Assembly: GCA_021199305.1 (NCBI GenBank)
Contig: JAJQIH010000015.1
Location: 1 to 64,000, forward strand
Direction of reading: 5' to 3'
Source of the DNA: Ruminococcus sp.
GTDB lineage: Bacteria > Bacillota > Clostridia > Oscillospirales > Ruminococcaceae
DNA length: 64,000 nucleotides
Shown: positions 54,964 to 64,000 of the stretch, one piece after another
How positions within the stretch are numbered: the first letter of the stretch is position 1
Layout of the letters: each line of letters opens with the position of its first letter
Notes under the pieces: model-generated
The model's database searches: none
What the model was told of the DNA's origin: nothing
Seen by the model: only the letters and a program-made list of their open reading frames with translations
Position numbers and translations under genes: made by a program

Positions 54964-55692
54964 ATGAAAAAGCTAATCAGCGTTTTAATGGGAATTGTTT
55001 TGTTCGCATCAATTTCCTGCCTTTCGGTGTATGCGTCCGACTATACGCTGGAGGTTGAAAACGGCGAGATTGACGACTACGGAAATATTACCGCAACGAT
55101 TATAATTTCAGAAAATTCCGGAATTTACAGCGGCGAGTTTAATTTCCTTTACAACAGTTCCTACTTTGAGCTGGGAGAAATCGAGCTTAATCAGTCGGGA
55201 ACGAACGGAAAAATTGAAACGCAAACGGATACTGAAAACGGCGTGGTAACATTTACCTATAAGGCAAACGACGAAGCTGGTTGTACCTTCGGCGGTGAGT
55301 TCGCAACGCTCAATATGCGCCTCGTTTCAACTCCCGAATCTGTGGTTTCGTTTAATCTCGATATGGCAAGCACTACCGACTATGAAGGTAATGAGCTTGA
55401 GGCAACCTATAAAATCACACCGATTGAGGTGCCTATCAGCTTTATCGTTACCGAAACCCAGGCTCAGACGGAGCAGACTGAAAGTGCGGAAGCTACAACT
55501 CAAAGCTCAGAAGGCGAGGAGGAAAGCGGCGGCTTTTTATCAGCTCTCTGGACGGTTATAAAGGTAATCCTGATTATTATAATCGTAATTGTTGTACTTC
55601 TGATAGTAGCGAGCTTTTTCACCAGAAGGTACTTTAAGAAAAAACGTCAGCGTCAGCGTCAGGCGATGCGAAACGCTCAGAACAGACAATAG
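54964..55692 (+). CDS. membrane-anchored protein with cohesin-like ectodomain
   Basis: A 242-residue exported protein. Signal peptide 1-24 (ends VYA). Residues about 25-160 form a beta-rich domain whose strand pattern (GNITATIIISENSGIYSGEF, then FNFLYNSSYFELG, VTFTYKAND and FGGEFATLNMRL) resembles a cohesin domain. A Gln/Thr/Glu/Ser linker (about 163-190) leads to a C-terminal membrane helix (about 191-219) and a basic cytoplasmic tail (RRYFKKKRQRQRQ). Cohesins bind dockerins, and a dockerin protein is encoded at 755-2479. Anchoring by a transmembrane helix instead of a sortase signal is unusual for a cohesin carrier. The domain call is by eye; another immunoglobulin-like fold is possible. 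Confidence 0.78.
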   Translation: MKKLISVLMGIVLFASISCLSVYASDYTLEVENGEIDDYGNITATIIISENSGIYSGEFNFLYNSSYFELGEIELNQSGTNGKIETQTDTENGVVTFTYKANDEAGCTFGGEFATLNMRLVSTPESVVSFNLDMASTTDYEGNELEATYKITPIEVPISFIVTETQAQTEQTESAEATTQSSEGEEESGGFLSALWTVIKVILIIIIVIVVLLIVASFFTRRYFKKKRQRQRQAMRNAQNRQ

Positions 55693-55708
55693 TGAATAGA
55701 TAAACAAA

Positions 55709-55739
55709 AAACGAGCCTACCGAATTGGTGGGCTCGTTT
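55709..55739. terminator. bidirectional terminator between the cohesin-like gene and dapB
   Basis: AAACGAGCCTACC (55709-55721) pairs with GGTGGGCTCGTTT (55727-55739), apart from one mismatch. A- and T-rich flanks lie on both sides. Confidence 0.85.
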
Positions 55740-55758
55740 GTATTTTAGTATGTAATTT

Positions 55759-56520
55759 TTAGTCGAGTGCGATAACGTCGTTCATATCGTAAAGTCCTGC
55801 ATTTGCTTTTGATAAGAAAATCGCTGCGTTTACAGCGCCAACTGCAAAGACTTCCTTTGAAGTTGCCTGGTGCGAAAGGGTAATAACCTCGTCACGTCCT
55901 GCAAAAATTATATCATGCTCGCCGACAATCGTTCCGCCTCTTATAGCGTGAATGCCAATCTCATTCTTTTCTCTCTTTTGCCGAACGCTGTGCCGCTCGT
56001 AAACGTATTTCATTTTATCATCGAGCGTTTCGTTTATAGCGTCCGCAAGCATAAGAGCTGTTCCTGACGGAGCGTCAATTTTCTGGTTGTGGTGCTTTTC
56101 GACAATCTCAATGTCAAACTGGTCGCCTAAAACTGCCGTCGCCTTTTTTGCAAGCGCACACAGCAGGTTGATTCCCAGCGACATATTAAACGTGAAGAAA
56201 ACAGGAATCTGCTCAGCAGTTTTGTGAATCTGAGTTTTCTGCTCCTCTGTGTAGCCTGTAGTTGCAATTACCAAAGGAACATTGTTTGTAAGGCAGTAGT
56301 CGCAAAGCTCCGAAAGAGCTGACGGGTGAGAAAAATCAATTATAACGTCGGGTTTGTCTGGCAAATCGTTCGGTCGCTTAACGACAGGAAAATCGCTGTA
56401 CGCTACATCGCTTAACTTGTCAATTCCCGAAATAACTTCAATATCATCTCTTTTTGAAATAATGTCAGCAATAACTCTGCCCATTTTTCCGTTTGCGCCA
56501 CAAATAGCCGCCTTTATCAT
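55759..56520 (-). CDS. dapB: 4-hydroxy-tetrahydrodipicolinate reductase
   Basis: Second step specific to the lysine/diaminopimelate pathway; reduces HTPA with NAD(P)H. It has 253 residues. The Rossmann motif is CGANGKMGRVI. Also visible are DFSHPSAL, the catalytic EKHHNQKIDAPSGTALML, and IGIHAIRGGTIVGEH. It is the third gene of the minus-strand asd-dapA-dapB operon controlled by the lysine riboswitch. Confidence 0.96.
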   Translation of the reverse strand: MIKAAICGANGKMGRVIADIISKRDDIEVISGIDKLSDVAYSDFPVVKRPNDLPDKPDVIIDFSHPSALSELCDYCLTNNVPLVIATTGYTEEQKTQIHKTAEQIPVFFTFNMSLGINLLCALAKKATAVLGDQFDIEIVEKHHNQKIDAPSGTALMLADAINETLDDKMKYVYERHSVRQKREKNEIGIHAIRGGTIVGEHDIIFAGRDEVITLSHQATSKEVFAVGAVNAAIFLSKANAGLYDMNDVIALD

Positions 56521-56543
56521 TTTAATACTTCCCTTCGATCAGT

Positions 56544-57443
56544 TTAACGTATACTGCCGACAAGCTGGTGCTTATCTAAAATTCCCTTTAAGAATGCCTT
56601 CTTTTCGTCGTCCATATCGCAAAGCGGAAGTCTGCATGAGCCAGCATTAAATCCCATAATATTTAACGCTTCCTTTACAGGAATAGGATTTACGTCGCAG
56701 AACAGTCCGTTGGCAAGGTCGAGAGTGTCAAGCGAAAGCTTTAATGCCTTGTCGTATTCTCCGTCAAGACAATACTTTGCAATCATATGAGTTTCCTTCG
56801 GCATAACATTTGACAAAACCGAAATAACTCCCTTTGCGCCAAGCGCCATCATCGGAACAATCTGGTCGTCGTTTCCGCTGTAAACGTTAAGCTCGTCGCC
56901 GCAAAGCGCTCTGATCTTCGCTACCTGAGAAATGTTTCCGCTCGCTTCCTTGATGGCAACGATATTTTTGTGCTTTGAAAGCGCAAGACAGGTAGCAGGC
57001 TCGATGTTTACACCAGTTCTTGAAGCAACGCTGTAAATGATAATCGGCTTGTCAACAGCATCAGCAATTGCTGTGAAGTGCTTTATAAGACCCCTTTGAG
57101 AAGCCTTGTTGTAATACGGCGTGACGATAAGAAGTCCGTCTGCTCCGTATTCGCAAGCCTTTTTGGAAAGGCGAATAGCAAAGTTTGTGTCGTTAGAGCC
57201 TGTTCCAGCAATTACAGGAACTCTTCCTGCAACGTAGTCGATACAATGCTTGACAACGTCGCAATGCTCTAAAAAGCTAAGCGTTGCGCTTTCTCCCGTT
57301 GTACCGCAGACAATAATAGCATCTGTTCCATTTGCAATATTAAAGTCTATAAGGTGCTCAAATTCCTCGTAGTTTACAAAACCCTCGTCGTCCATCGGCG
57401 TAACTATAGCAACGCCTGCGCCAGTAAAAATTGTGTCTTTCAT
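56544..57443 (-). CDS. dapA: 4-hydroxy-tetrahydrodipicolinate synthase
   Basis: Condenses pyruvate and aspartate semialdehyde. It has 299 residues of the DapA aldolase family. Markers are GTTGESATLSFLEH, VIAGTGSND, the Tyr in TPYYNKASQRGL, and the Schiff-base Lys in VAIKEASGNISQV. Its aldehyde substrate is made by asd, the gene immediately upstream. Confidence 0.96.
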   Translation of the reverse strand: MKDTIFTGAGVAIVTPMDDEGFVNYEEFEHLIDFNIANGTDAIIVCGTTGESATLSFLEHCDVVKHCIDYVAGRVPVIAGTGSNDTNFAIRLSKKACEYGADGLLIVTPYYNKASQRGLIKHFTAIADAVDKPIIIYSVASRTGVNIEPATCLALSKHKNIVAIKEASGNISQVAKIRALCGDELNVYSGNDDQIVPMMALGAKGVISVLSNVMPKETHMIAKYCLDGEYDKALKLSLDTLDLANGLFCDVNPIPVKEALNIMGFNAGSCRLPLCDMDDEKKAFLKGILDKHQLVGSIR

Positions 57444-57473
57444 TATCTCTTACCTCCGTGACAAAATGACGCT

Positions 57474-58553
57474 TTAGTCAAAATATCCCTTGGCAGCCAG
57501 AAGCTCAGCCATCAAAACAGCTCCGCCAGCCGCACCTCTTAACGTGTTGTGAGAAAGGCATACAAACTTGTAGTCGTATTGAGAATCCTCTCTCAGTCTT
57601 CCTATAGAAACCGCCATTCCGCCTTCAAGCTCTCTGTCAAGCTTCGACTGAGGACGGTTGTCTTCAGTAAAGTAGTTTAAAAATTGCTTTGGAGCGCTCG
57701 GAAGCTTGAGGCTCTGCGGAACGCCCGAAAATTCTTTCCAGGCGGTAAGAATTTCCTCCTTGCTCGGCTTGTTTTCAAAGGATACGAAAACTGCTGCTGT
57801 ATGGCCGTCAGAAACCGGTACTCTTAAGCACTGAGTTGTAATAGAAGGGGAGGTAGCGTTTACGATTTTATCTCCCTCGATCTTTCCCCAGATTTTAAGC
57901 GGCTCAAGCTCGCTCTTTTCCTCTTCGCCGCCGATAAATGGAATTACGTTGTCGATAATTTCAGGGAATGTTTCAAACGTCTTTCCTGCACCTGAAATTG
58001 CTTGATATGTGCAGGCAAGCACCTTGGTAACTCCGTATTTCATAAGCGGGTGAAGAGCTGGAACGTAGCTTTGAAGCGAGCAGTTTGATTTAACTGCGAT
58101 AAAGCCTCTCTTTGTTCCAAGTCTTTTCTTCTGAGCGTCGATAATTTCAATATGCTCAGGATTTATTTCAGGAACTACCATCGGAACGTCAGGCGTTGCT
58201 CTGTGAGCTGAGTTGTTTGAAACTATCGGGCATTCAGCCTTAGCGTACTTTTCTTCGAGAGCTCTGATCTCGTCCTTTTTCATATCTACAGCGCAGAAGC
58301 AAAAATCAACCTGTGAAGCAATTTCCTCAATATCAGCTGTAGCGTCGTAGATAACCATATCCTTCATAGATTCAGGAATTGGTTTCTTCATCGCCCATCT
58401 TGCTCCGACAGCGTCCTTGTATTTCTTTCCTTTGGAACGCGGAGAAGCTGCAAGACAAACAACCTCAAACCATGGGTGGTTTTCAAGAAGCGTTGCAAAA
58501 CGCTGTCCTACCATTCCTGTAGCTCCAATAATTCCCACTTTATACTTTCTCAT
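57474..58553 (-). CDS. asd: aspartate-semialdehyde dehydrogenase
   Basis: Makes L-aspartate semialdehyde from aspartyl phosphate with NADPH. It has 359 residues from the start at 58553, chosen because AGAAAGG lies upstream and MRKYKVGIIGATGMVGQRF is the family N-terminus; earlier codons lie in the leader. The catalytic Cys is in VKSNCSLQSYVPALHPL. The overall pattern (GMVGQRFATLL, AGKTFETFPEI, RVPVSDGHTAAVFV) is that of the archaeal/fungal-type enzyme, longer than the classic bacterial form. It is the first gene after the lysine riboswitch. Confidence 0.94.
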   Translation of the reverse strand: MRKYKVGIIGATGMVGQRFATLLENHPWFEVVCLAASPRSKGKKYKDAVGARWAMKKPIPESMKDMVIYDATADIEEIASQVDFCFCAVDMKKDEIRALEEKYAKAECPIVSNNSAHRATPDVPMVVPEINPEHIEIIDAQKKRLGTKRGFIAVKSNCSLQSYVPALHPLMKYGVTKVLACTYQAISGAGKTFETFPEIIDNVIPFIGGEEEKSELEPLKIWGKIEGDKIVNATSPSITTQCLRVPVSDGHTAAVFVSFENKPSKEEILTAWKEFSGVPQSLKLPSAPKQFLNYFTEDNRPQSKLDRELEGGMAVSIGRLREDSQYDYKFVCLSHNTLRGAAGGAVLMAELLAAKGYFD

Positions 58554-58606
58554 TCTGTATCTTACCTTTCTAAAAATAATTTGCATAAAATTTATTGCAT
58601 AATTTG

Positions 58607-58637
58607 TAAAAAACAAAAAACCGGTTGAAAAACCGGT
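58607..58637 (-). terminator. regulatory terminator of the lysine riboswitch
   Basis: Minus strand: ACCGGTT, loop TTTC, AACCGGT (58637-58620), followed by a T-rich run to about 58607. It lies between the aptamer and asd and is the likely expression platform. Confidence 0.87.
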
Positions 58638-58672
58638 CATCATGCGTTATAATAGAACTGCTACTAATTTTT

Positions 58673-58838
58673 GGATAGCACTCCATCACTTGCAATGATG
58701 ACAATCAGCGACCTGTTGAGCCGATGATCAGAAGTAAGTTTCCCAAGCTTAAATCTTCGGCAGCCTTGCATTTCACATCTCGGGGTGGGCCCTGATAACA
58801 ATCTACAAGAGGTTACTGATCGTGGCTGCGCCTCTATC
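58673..58838 (-). ncRNA. lysine riboswitch (L box) aptamer
   Basis: Read on the minus strand from 58838. GATAGAGGCGC opens the P1/P2 side, then CAGTAACCT, AAGGCTGCCGAAG (the conserved core), GGTCGCTGATT, and the closing GGAGTGCTATC near 58673. This order is that of the Bacillus lysC L box. GATAG at the 5' side pairs with CTATC at the 3' side to form P1. Lysine binding should favour the terminator at 58607-58637 and shut off asd-dapA-dapB. Confidence 0.95.
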
Positions 58839-58854
58839 TGTTTTACTTACATTA

Positions 58855-58883
58855 ACTATACCAAATAAAAGGCGATGTGTCAA
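58855..58883 (-). promoter_or_regulatory. SigA promoter of the riboswitch-asd-dapA-dapB transcript
   Basis: Minus strand: TTGACA (58883-58878), 17-bp spacer, TATAGT (58860-58855), about 15 bp before the aptamer. Confidence 0.9.
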
Positions 58884-58930
58884 CACCCAAATTATAAAAA
58901 CAAGGAAAAAATACATAAATGGAGAAGAAA

Positions 58931-59980
58931 ATGTTGAATTTAAAGGATATGAAAACGTCGGATTTTTATTACGACCTTCCTGAGGAACTTATCGCTCAGA
59001 CACCTGTCGAGCCGAGAAACGCATCCCGACTTTTAAAGGTTGACCGACAAAGCGGCGAAATAGTGCATAGTCATTTTTATAATTTATGCGATTTTCTCAA
59101 AAAGGGTGATTTGCTTGTGCTTAACGACTCAAGAGTTTTACCTGCGAGGATTTACGGCGAGAAGGTTGATAACGGAAGCTTTATAGAATTTCTTCTCGTT
59201 CATCAGATAGAAAACCTGGAGTGGGAAATTCTTTGCCGCCCTGGAAAGAAAGCAAAGGTGGGAACTGAGTTTTCGTTCGGCGGTATTATGACTGCCGTAA
59301 TTACAGAGGTTCTGGAGGACGGAAACCGCATAGCAAGATTTAAGCTAAAGGACGGCTACAACATTTATACCGCTCTTGATGAAATAGGACAGATGCCGCT
59401 TCCGCCGTATATTACAAAAAAGCTTGAGGACAAGGAGCGTTACCAGACGGTTTATTCAAACGAGTTAGGCTCGTCGGCGGCGCCTACTGCCGGACTTCAC
59501 TTTACCAAGGAAATGCTGAGCGACCTGCAGGACAAGGGAATTAACCTTGCGTACCTGACCCTTCACGTTGGACTGGGAACCTTTCGCCCCGTCAAGGAAG
59601 AAAAAATCCTCGACCACAAAATGCATACCGAGCATTATGAGCTAAGTGAGCAGACGGCAAAAATGATAAACGATACAAAAGAGAGCGGCGGAAGAGTAAT
59701 TGCCGTCGGCACTACCTCCTGCAGAACGCTTGAAAGCGTTGCGGCGGAAAATAACGGCAAAATAGTTGCCGCTGAGGGAGATACTGGAATTTTTATTTAT
59801 CCGGGCTTTGAGTTTAAGGTGCTTGACGGATTGATTACAAATTTTCACCTCCCGGAAAGCACGCTGATAATGCTTGTTTCGGCATTTTTAGGCTATGACA
59901 AAACAATGAACGCTTACAAAACAGCAGTTGAAGAAAAATACAGATTCTTTTCATTCGGAGATAGTATGCTGATAATTTAG
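58931..59980 (+). CDS. queA: S-adenosylmethionine:tRNA ribosyltransferase-isomerase
   Basis: Transfers and rearranges the ribose of SAM onto preQ1 in tRNA, giving epoxyqueuosine. It has 349 residues from 58931. Characteristic motifs: DFYYDLPEELIAQTP, RNASRLLKV, NDSRVLPARIYG, the central TVYSNELGSSAAPTAGLHFT (in part), and ITNFHLPESTLIMLVSAF. The start is uncertain: ATG codons at 58919, 58931 and 58949 are all possible. 58931 has GGAG six bases upstream. It is followed by a PAS gene and tgt. Confidence 0.94.
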   Translation: MLNLKDMKTSDFYYDLPEELIAQTPVEPRNASRLLKVDRQSGEIVHSHFYNLCDFLKKGDLLVLNDSRVLPARIYGEKVDNGSFIEFLLVHQIENLEWEILCRPGKKAKVGTEFSFGGIMTAVITEVLEDGNRIARFKLKDGYNIYTALDEIGQMPLPPYITKKLEDKERYQTVYSNELGSSAAPTAGLHFTKEMLSDLQDKGINLAYLTLHVGLGTFRPVKEEKILDHKMHTEHYELSEQTAKMINDTKESGGRVIAVGTTSCRTLESVAAENNGKIVAAEGDTGIFIYPGFEFKVLDGLITNFHLPESTLIMLVSAFLGYDKTMNAYKTAVEEKYRFFSFGDSMLII

Positions 59981-59990
59981 GGAGGACAGT

Positions 59991-61503
<1,513 letters not shown>

Positions 61504-61529
61504 ATTGATTTACAGAGGGGAAAATAATA

Positions 61530-62099
61530 ATGAGCTATATTGAAGTATTTCTGATTGGAGTAGGTCTTTCAATGGACGCCTTTGCGGTTTGCGCCACAAA
61601 CGGAATCGTATACAAAAACGCAAATAAAAAGTGGGGGCTGGCAATGGCTCTTTGCTTCGGCGCTTTTCAGGCGGCTATGCCTACAATCGGTTATTTTTTA
61701 GGAAGTGCTTTCACCGAGTATATAAAAGCCTTCGACCATATAATAGCGCTTGTGCTTTTAGGCTTTATCGGCGGAAAAATGATTGTCGACGCTATACGAG
61801 GAGACGACAGCGACGAAAGCGGTCTGACGCTTACTGTTCCTGTTCTGCTTTTGCAGGGAGTAGCTACAAGCATCGACGCTTTAGCGGTCGGAATTTCCTT
61901 TGCGGCGCTTGAAAGCGTAAATATTGCCACCTCCGTGACAATTATCGGCCTGACAACCTTTGTGCTTTCAATTATTGCTGTATTTTTAGGTAAGCGCTTC
62001 GGCAAGCTTTTAAACAATAAAGCTCAGCTTGTCGGCGGACTTATTCTGGTTGCAATCGGCGTAAAAATCTTTGTCGAGCATACATTTTTTGGCGGTTGA
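61530..62099 (+). CDS. mntP: manganese efflux pump
   Basis: Small membrane exporter that lowers cellular Mn2+. It has 189 residues in two three-helix repeats (six membrane helices). The paired Asp motifs are GVGLSMDAFAV in the first half and GVATSIDALAVGISF in the second. A yybP-ykoY manganese riboswitch often precedes such genes, but only 26 bp separates it from tgt here and no such element fits, so it is probably read from the queA operon. Confidence 0.94.
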   Translation: MSYIEVFLIGVGLSMDAFAVCATNGIVYKNANKKWGLAMALCFGAFQAAMPTIGYFLGSAFTEYIKAFDHIIALVLLGFIGGKMIVDAIRGDDSDESGLTLTVPVLLLQGVATSIDALAVGISFAALESVNIATSVTIIGLTTFVLSIIAVFLGKRFGKLLNNKAQLVGGLILVAIGVKIFVEHTFFGG

Positions 62100-62168
62100 T
62101 TTAGATTTTCAAATAAACACACTCCTTGTTCACGAAAAATTAACATATATATGGTAAAATAAAACGAT

Positions 62169-62843
62169 ATGATAAATTTGGTTATTTTTGATTTAGACGG
62201 AACGCTTGTAAATTCGGTTTACGACCTCGCCGACAGCGTGAATTTTGTGCTTCGTGAAAACGGGTATCCGACTCACGAAACGGAAGAATTTTATTACTTT
62301 GTCGGCAATGGAACAAGAAAGCTCTGTGAGAGAGCGTTACCGGAGGATAAACGAACTGACGCTGAGATAGATCGCATTCACGAGCAGTTTTTAAAGAGAT
62401 ACGCTAAGAATTATCTTAACAAAACCGTTTTGTACGACGGCATAAATGAAACTGTAAACTCGCTTGTTGACAGGGAAGTCAAGTGCGCAGTCGCTTCAAA
62501 CAAGACGGACATTTTCACAAAGGAAATTATAGACAAGCTTTTTGGAAGCGGAGTTTTCAGCGTTGTTATCGGAAAAAGAGAAGGATATGCTACAAAGCCC
62601 GACCCGAAAATTGTTTTTGAAATTTTAGAACGCACTGAAACTCAAAAACAAAACGCTATTTTTGTCGGGGATTCTGATGTTGATATAAAAACGGCGCACA
62701 ACGCAGGTCTTGTTGCAGTTGGCTGTTTGTGGGGATTTCGTACATATGATGAGCTTTTTGAAGCCGGGGCGGAATATATAATAGAAAAGCCTGCCGAGCT
62801 TTTAGAAATATTGCAGGAGGGAATAAGTTATGATGAATTATAA
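62169..62843 (+). CDS. gph: HAD-family phosphatase, phosphoglycolate phosphatase-like
   Basis: A 224-residue haloacid-dehalogenase-superfamily hydrolase. Motif I is IFDLDGTLVNS, motif II VASNKTD, motif III the Lys near KPDPKI, motif IV VGDSDVDIKTAHNAG. A helical cap lies at about 15-85 (class C1). Phosphoglycolate or pyrophosphate are possible substrates; sequence does not decide. No clear ribosome site is seen before the ATG at 62169. TATGGT and TAAAAT stand just upstream, so the mRNA leader could be very short. It overlaps the following regulator gene by 14 bases. Confidence 0.88.
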   Translation: MINLVIFDLDGTLVNSVYDLADSVNFVLRENGYPTHETEEFYYFVGNGTRKLCERALPEDKRTDAEIDRIHEQFLKRYAKNYLNKTVLYDGINETVNSLVDREVKCAVASNKTDIFTKEIIDKLFGSGVFSVVIGKREGYATKPDPKIVFEILERTETQKQNAIFVGDSDVDIKTAHNAGLVAVGCLWGFRTYDELFEAGAEYIIEKPAELLEILQEGISYDEL

Positions 62844-63405
62844 CATCAAGGAGGTAGCCAACAGGCTCAAGGGTTTAAGACTGGCTTATGATTTGTCAGT
62901 TGAGGAGTTTTGCGAAAAGACTGGAATTGACGTTGAGCAGTATAAGCTTATCGAAGCTGGAGAAAAGGATTTTTCAGTTACCTTTTTGTATAAATGCTCT
63001 GAGGTATTTGACGTTGACCTGGTTGAGCTTCTGACAGGCTCGGGACCGCACCTTTCAACCTATTCGATAGTAAGGAAGGACAAGGGCCTGCCGATTGAAA
63101 GAAGAGAACGCTTCGCTTATCAGCATTTAGCGTACCTTTTCAAGGACAAGGACATAGAGCCTCTCTTGGTTAAGGCACCGTTTGAGGAGGGCGCAGAGGA
63201 CAAGCCGATTGCCCTTTCAGTTCACAAGGGACAGGAATGGGATTACATCTTAAAGGGAAAACTCAAGTTTTTATATGACGGACATACCGAGTATTTAAGC
63301 GAGGGCGATTCGCTTTATTACAGCTCCAACAAGCCGCACGGAATGATTGCAGTTGACGGAGAGAATTGCGACTTTCTGGCAATACTTATCAAGGAAAAAG
63401 AATAG
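62830..63405 (+). CDS. XRE-family regulator with C-terminal cupin domain
   Basis: A 191-residue protein. The N-terminal helix-turn-helix (about 8-66: VANRLKGLRLAYDLSVEEFC, and an IEAG turn) is followed by a cupin domain at about 115-190. The latter shows the core HKGQEWDYILKGKLKF and EGDSLYYSSNKPHGMIA. The type is common beside metabolic enzymes it regulates. The start at 62830 has GGAGGG upstream and lies within the end of the phosphatase gene. It is 31 bp before an acyl-CoA synthetase gene, which is its probable target. Confidence 0.92.
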   Translation: MMNYNIKEVANRLKGLRLAYDLSVEEFCEKTGIDVEQYKLIEAGEKDFSVTFLYKCSEVFDVDLVELLTGSGPHLSTYSIVRKDKGLPIERRERFAYQHLAYLFKDKDIEPLLVKAPFEEGAEDKPIALSVHKGQEWDYILKGKLKFLYDGHTEYLSEGDSLYYSSNKPHGMIAVDGENCDFLAILIKEKE

Positions 63406-63436
63406 CTTAACAAATATCGGAAAGGGAATTTTCAAC

Positions 63437-64000
63437 ATGAAGGATTTTTACAAAAGATTTGTAACAGAGGAATTTGACGAGAACGGAATTTTGTGTAAGT
63501 TTGAGCCGACGCCGGAGCAAAACTATAACTTCGCTTATGATGTAATTGACGAGCTGGCAAGGTTAGAGCCTGATAAGGTGTGCCTTTACTGGGTGAACGA
63601 AGAACGAGAGGAGCATCAGTTTACCTTCAGGCAGGTAAGCGAGATGTCCAGCCGTTTTGCAAATATGTTCTTATCTCACGGAGTTAAAAAGGGCGATATG
63701 GTAATGCTCGTATTAAAAAGGCATTACGAGTTCTGGTTTGCAATTTACGGACTGATGAAGATTGGCGCTATTGCAATTCCTGCGACCAACCAGCTTTTAG
63801 CCAAAGACTATGTTTACCGCTTTGAAGCTGCAAGCGTAAAGTATATCTGCGCAACCGTTGAGGATAACGTCTGCGAGCATATTGAAGAGGCAATGGAAAA
63901 ATACGACGGAATCGTTGAAAAGTTCTGCACTCACGGCAACAGAGAAGGCTGGATAAATATAATGGACGAGGCTATGAAATACCCTCCGACGCTTGAAAGA
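63437..64000 (+). CDS. AMP-dependent acyl-CoA synthetase (partial, runs off the window)
   Basis: The first 188 residues of an ANL-superfamily adenylating enzyme. The start ATG at 63437 follows AAAGGGAA. N-terminal features are DKVCLYWVNEEREEHQFTF, a helix SEMSSRFANMFLSHGVKKGD, and the GLMKIGAIAIPATNQL segment seen in acetyl/medium-chain acyl-CoA synthetases. The AMP-binding P-loop lies beyond the window. Pairing with an XRE-cupin regulator is typical of these genes. The substrate cannot be told; a short- or medium-chain or aryl acid is likely. Confidence 0.88.
   Translation, partial: MKDFYKRFVTEEFDENGILCKFEPTPEQNYNFAYDVIDELARLEPDKVCLYWVNEEREEHQFTFRQVSEMSSRFANMFLSHGVKKGDMVMLVLKRHYEFWFAIYGLMKIGAIAIPATNQLLAKDYVYRFEAASVKYICATVEDNVCEHIEEAMEKYDGIVEKFCTHGNREGWINIMDEAMKYPPTLER

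Noticed and set aside
58919-58951. Choice of queA start
   Set aside because: ATG at 58919 has a distant AAGGA and ATG at 58949 has AAAGGA too close; 58931 was preferred for GGAG spacing, but the others cannot be excluded.

Overview
The window looks like the chromosome (probably a contig end of a draft or metagenome assembly) of a gut-type Ruminococcus or close relative in the Oscillospirales. Reasons: low-to-moderate GC; Firmicutes gene order such as pyrH-frr-uppS-cdsA-dxr-rseP-ispG-polC and yceD-rpmF; a PolC-type replicase; a dockerin-bearing secreted protein, which points to a cellulosome-like system; and Thr/Glu-rich surface-protein linkers. Genus is inferred, not proven. The first 22 bases are pure C and look like an edge artefact. 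Most genes have clear Shine-Dalgarno sites, and many promoters match the SigA consensus with 17-bp spacing.

Layout. 0.1-2.5 kb: AT-rich accessory stretch with a two-gene module of unknown function and a secreted leucine-rich-repeat protein ending in a type I dockerin. 2.7-5.6 kb (minus): ispE, an aminotransferase and an Lrp-type regulator in one operon, then an HPr-like protein without the phosphorylatable His. 5.8-18.1 kb (plus): mtaB, a long single-chain purL, a degenerate D,D-carboxypeptidase homologue, pgi, a small P-loop protein, yceD-rpmF, der-plsY-gpsA. 18.3-28.3 kb: pyrH-frr-uppS-cdsA-dxr-rseP-ispG-polC. 28.3-35.3 kb: his operon hisZGDCBHFIE, without hisA. 35.4-40 kb: a beta-helix-like lipoprotein, a 58-residue minus-strand protein, pdxK-pyrK-pyrD and a small exported peptide. 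40-47.2 kb: addB, broken by an exact 184-bp tandem duplication, and addA. 47.3-50.6 kb (minus): GH3 glucosidase, ispF and a membrane-anchored protein. 50.7-54.1 kb: AraC regulator and GH31 alpha-xylosidase. 54.2-55.7 kb: two envelope proteins, one with a cohesin-like ectodomain and a membrane anchor. 55.8-58.9 kb (minus): asd-dapA-dapB behind a lysine riboswitch. 58.9-64 kb: queA-PAS protein-tgt, mntP, a HAD phosphatase, a cupin-domain regulator and the start of an acyl-CoA synthetase gene.

How the genes fit together. Four MEP-pathway genes (ispE, dxr, ispG, ispF) and uppS supply isoprenoids for wall-carrier lipid; plsY, gpsA and cdsA make phospholipid; dapA, dapB and asd feed lysine and peptidoglycan. 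The GH3/AraC/GH31 locus suggests cytoplasmic use of xyloglucan-type oligosaccharides.

The most notable signals are proteins that keep a family fold but lack its key part. These are a PolC with no 3'-5' exonuclease insert, a D,D-carboxypeptidase homologue with all three catalytic motifs altered, and an HPr with no active His but with the regulatory Ser. To these add the addB tandem duplication, the his operon without hisA, and a membrane-anchored cohesin-like protein in the same window as a dockerin protein. No CRISPR array, insertion sequence, tRNA or rRNA was seen.
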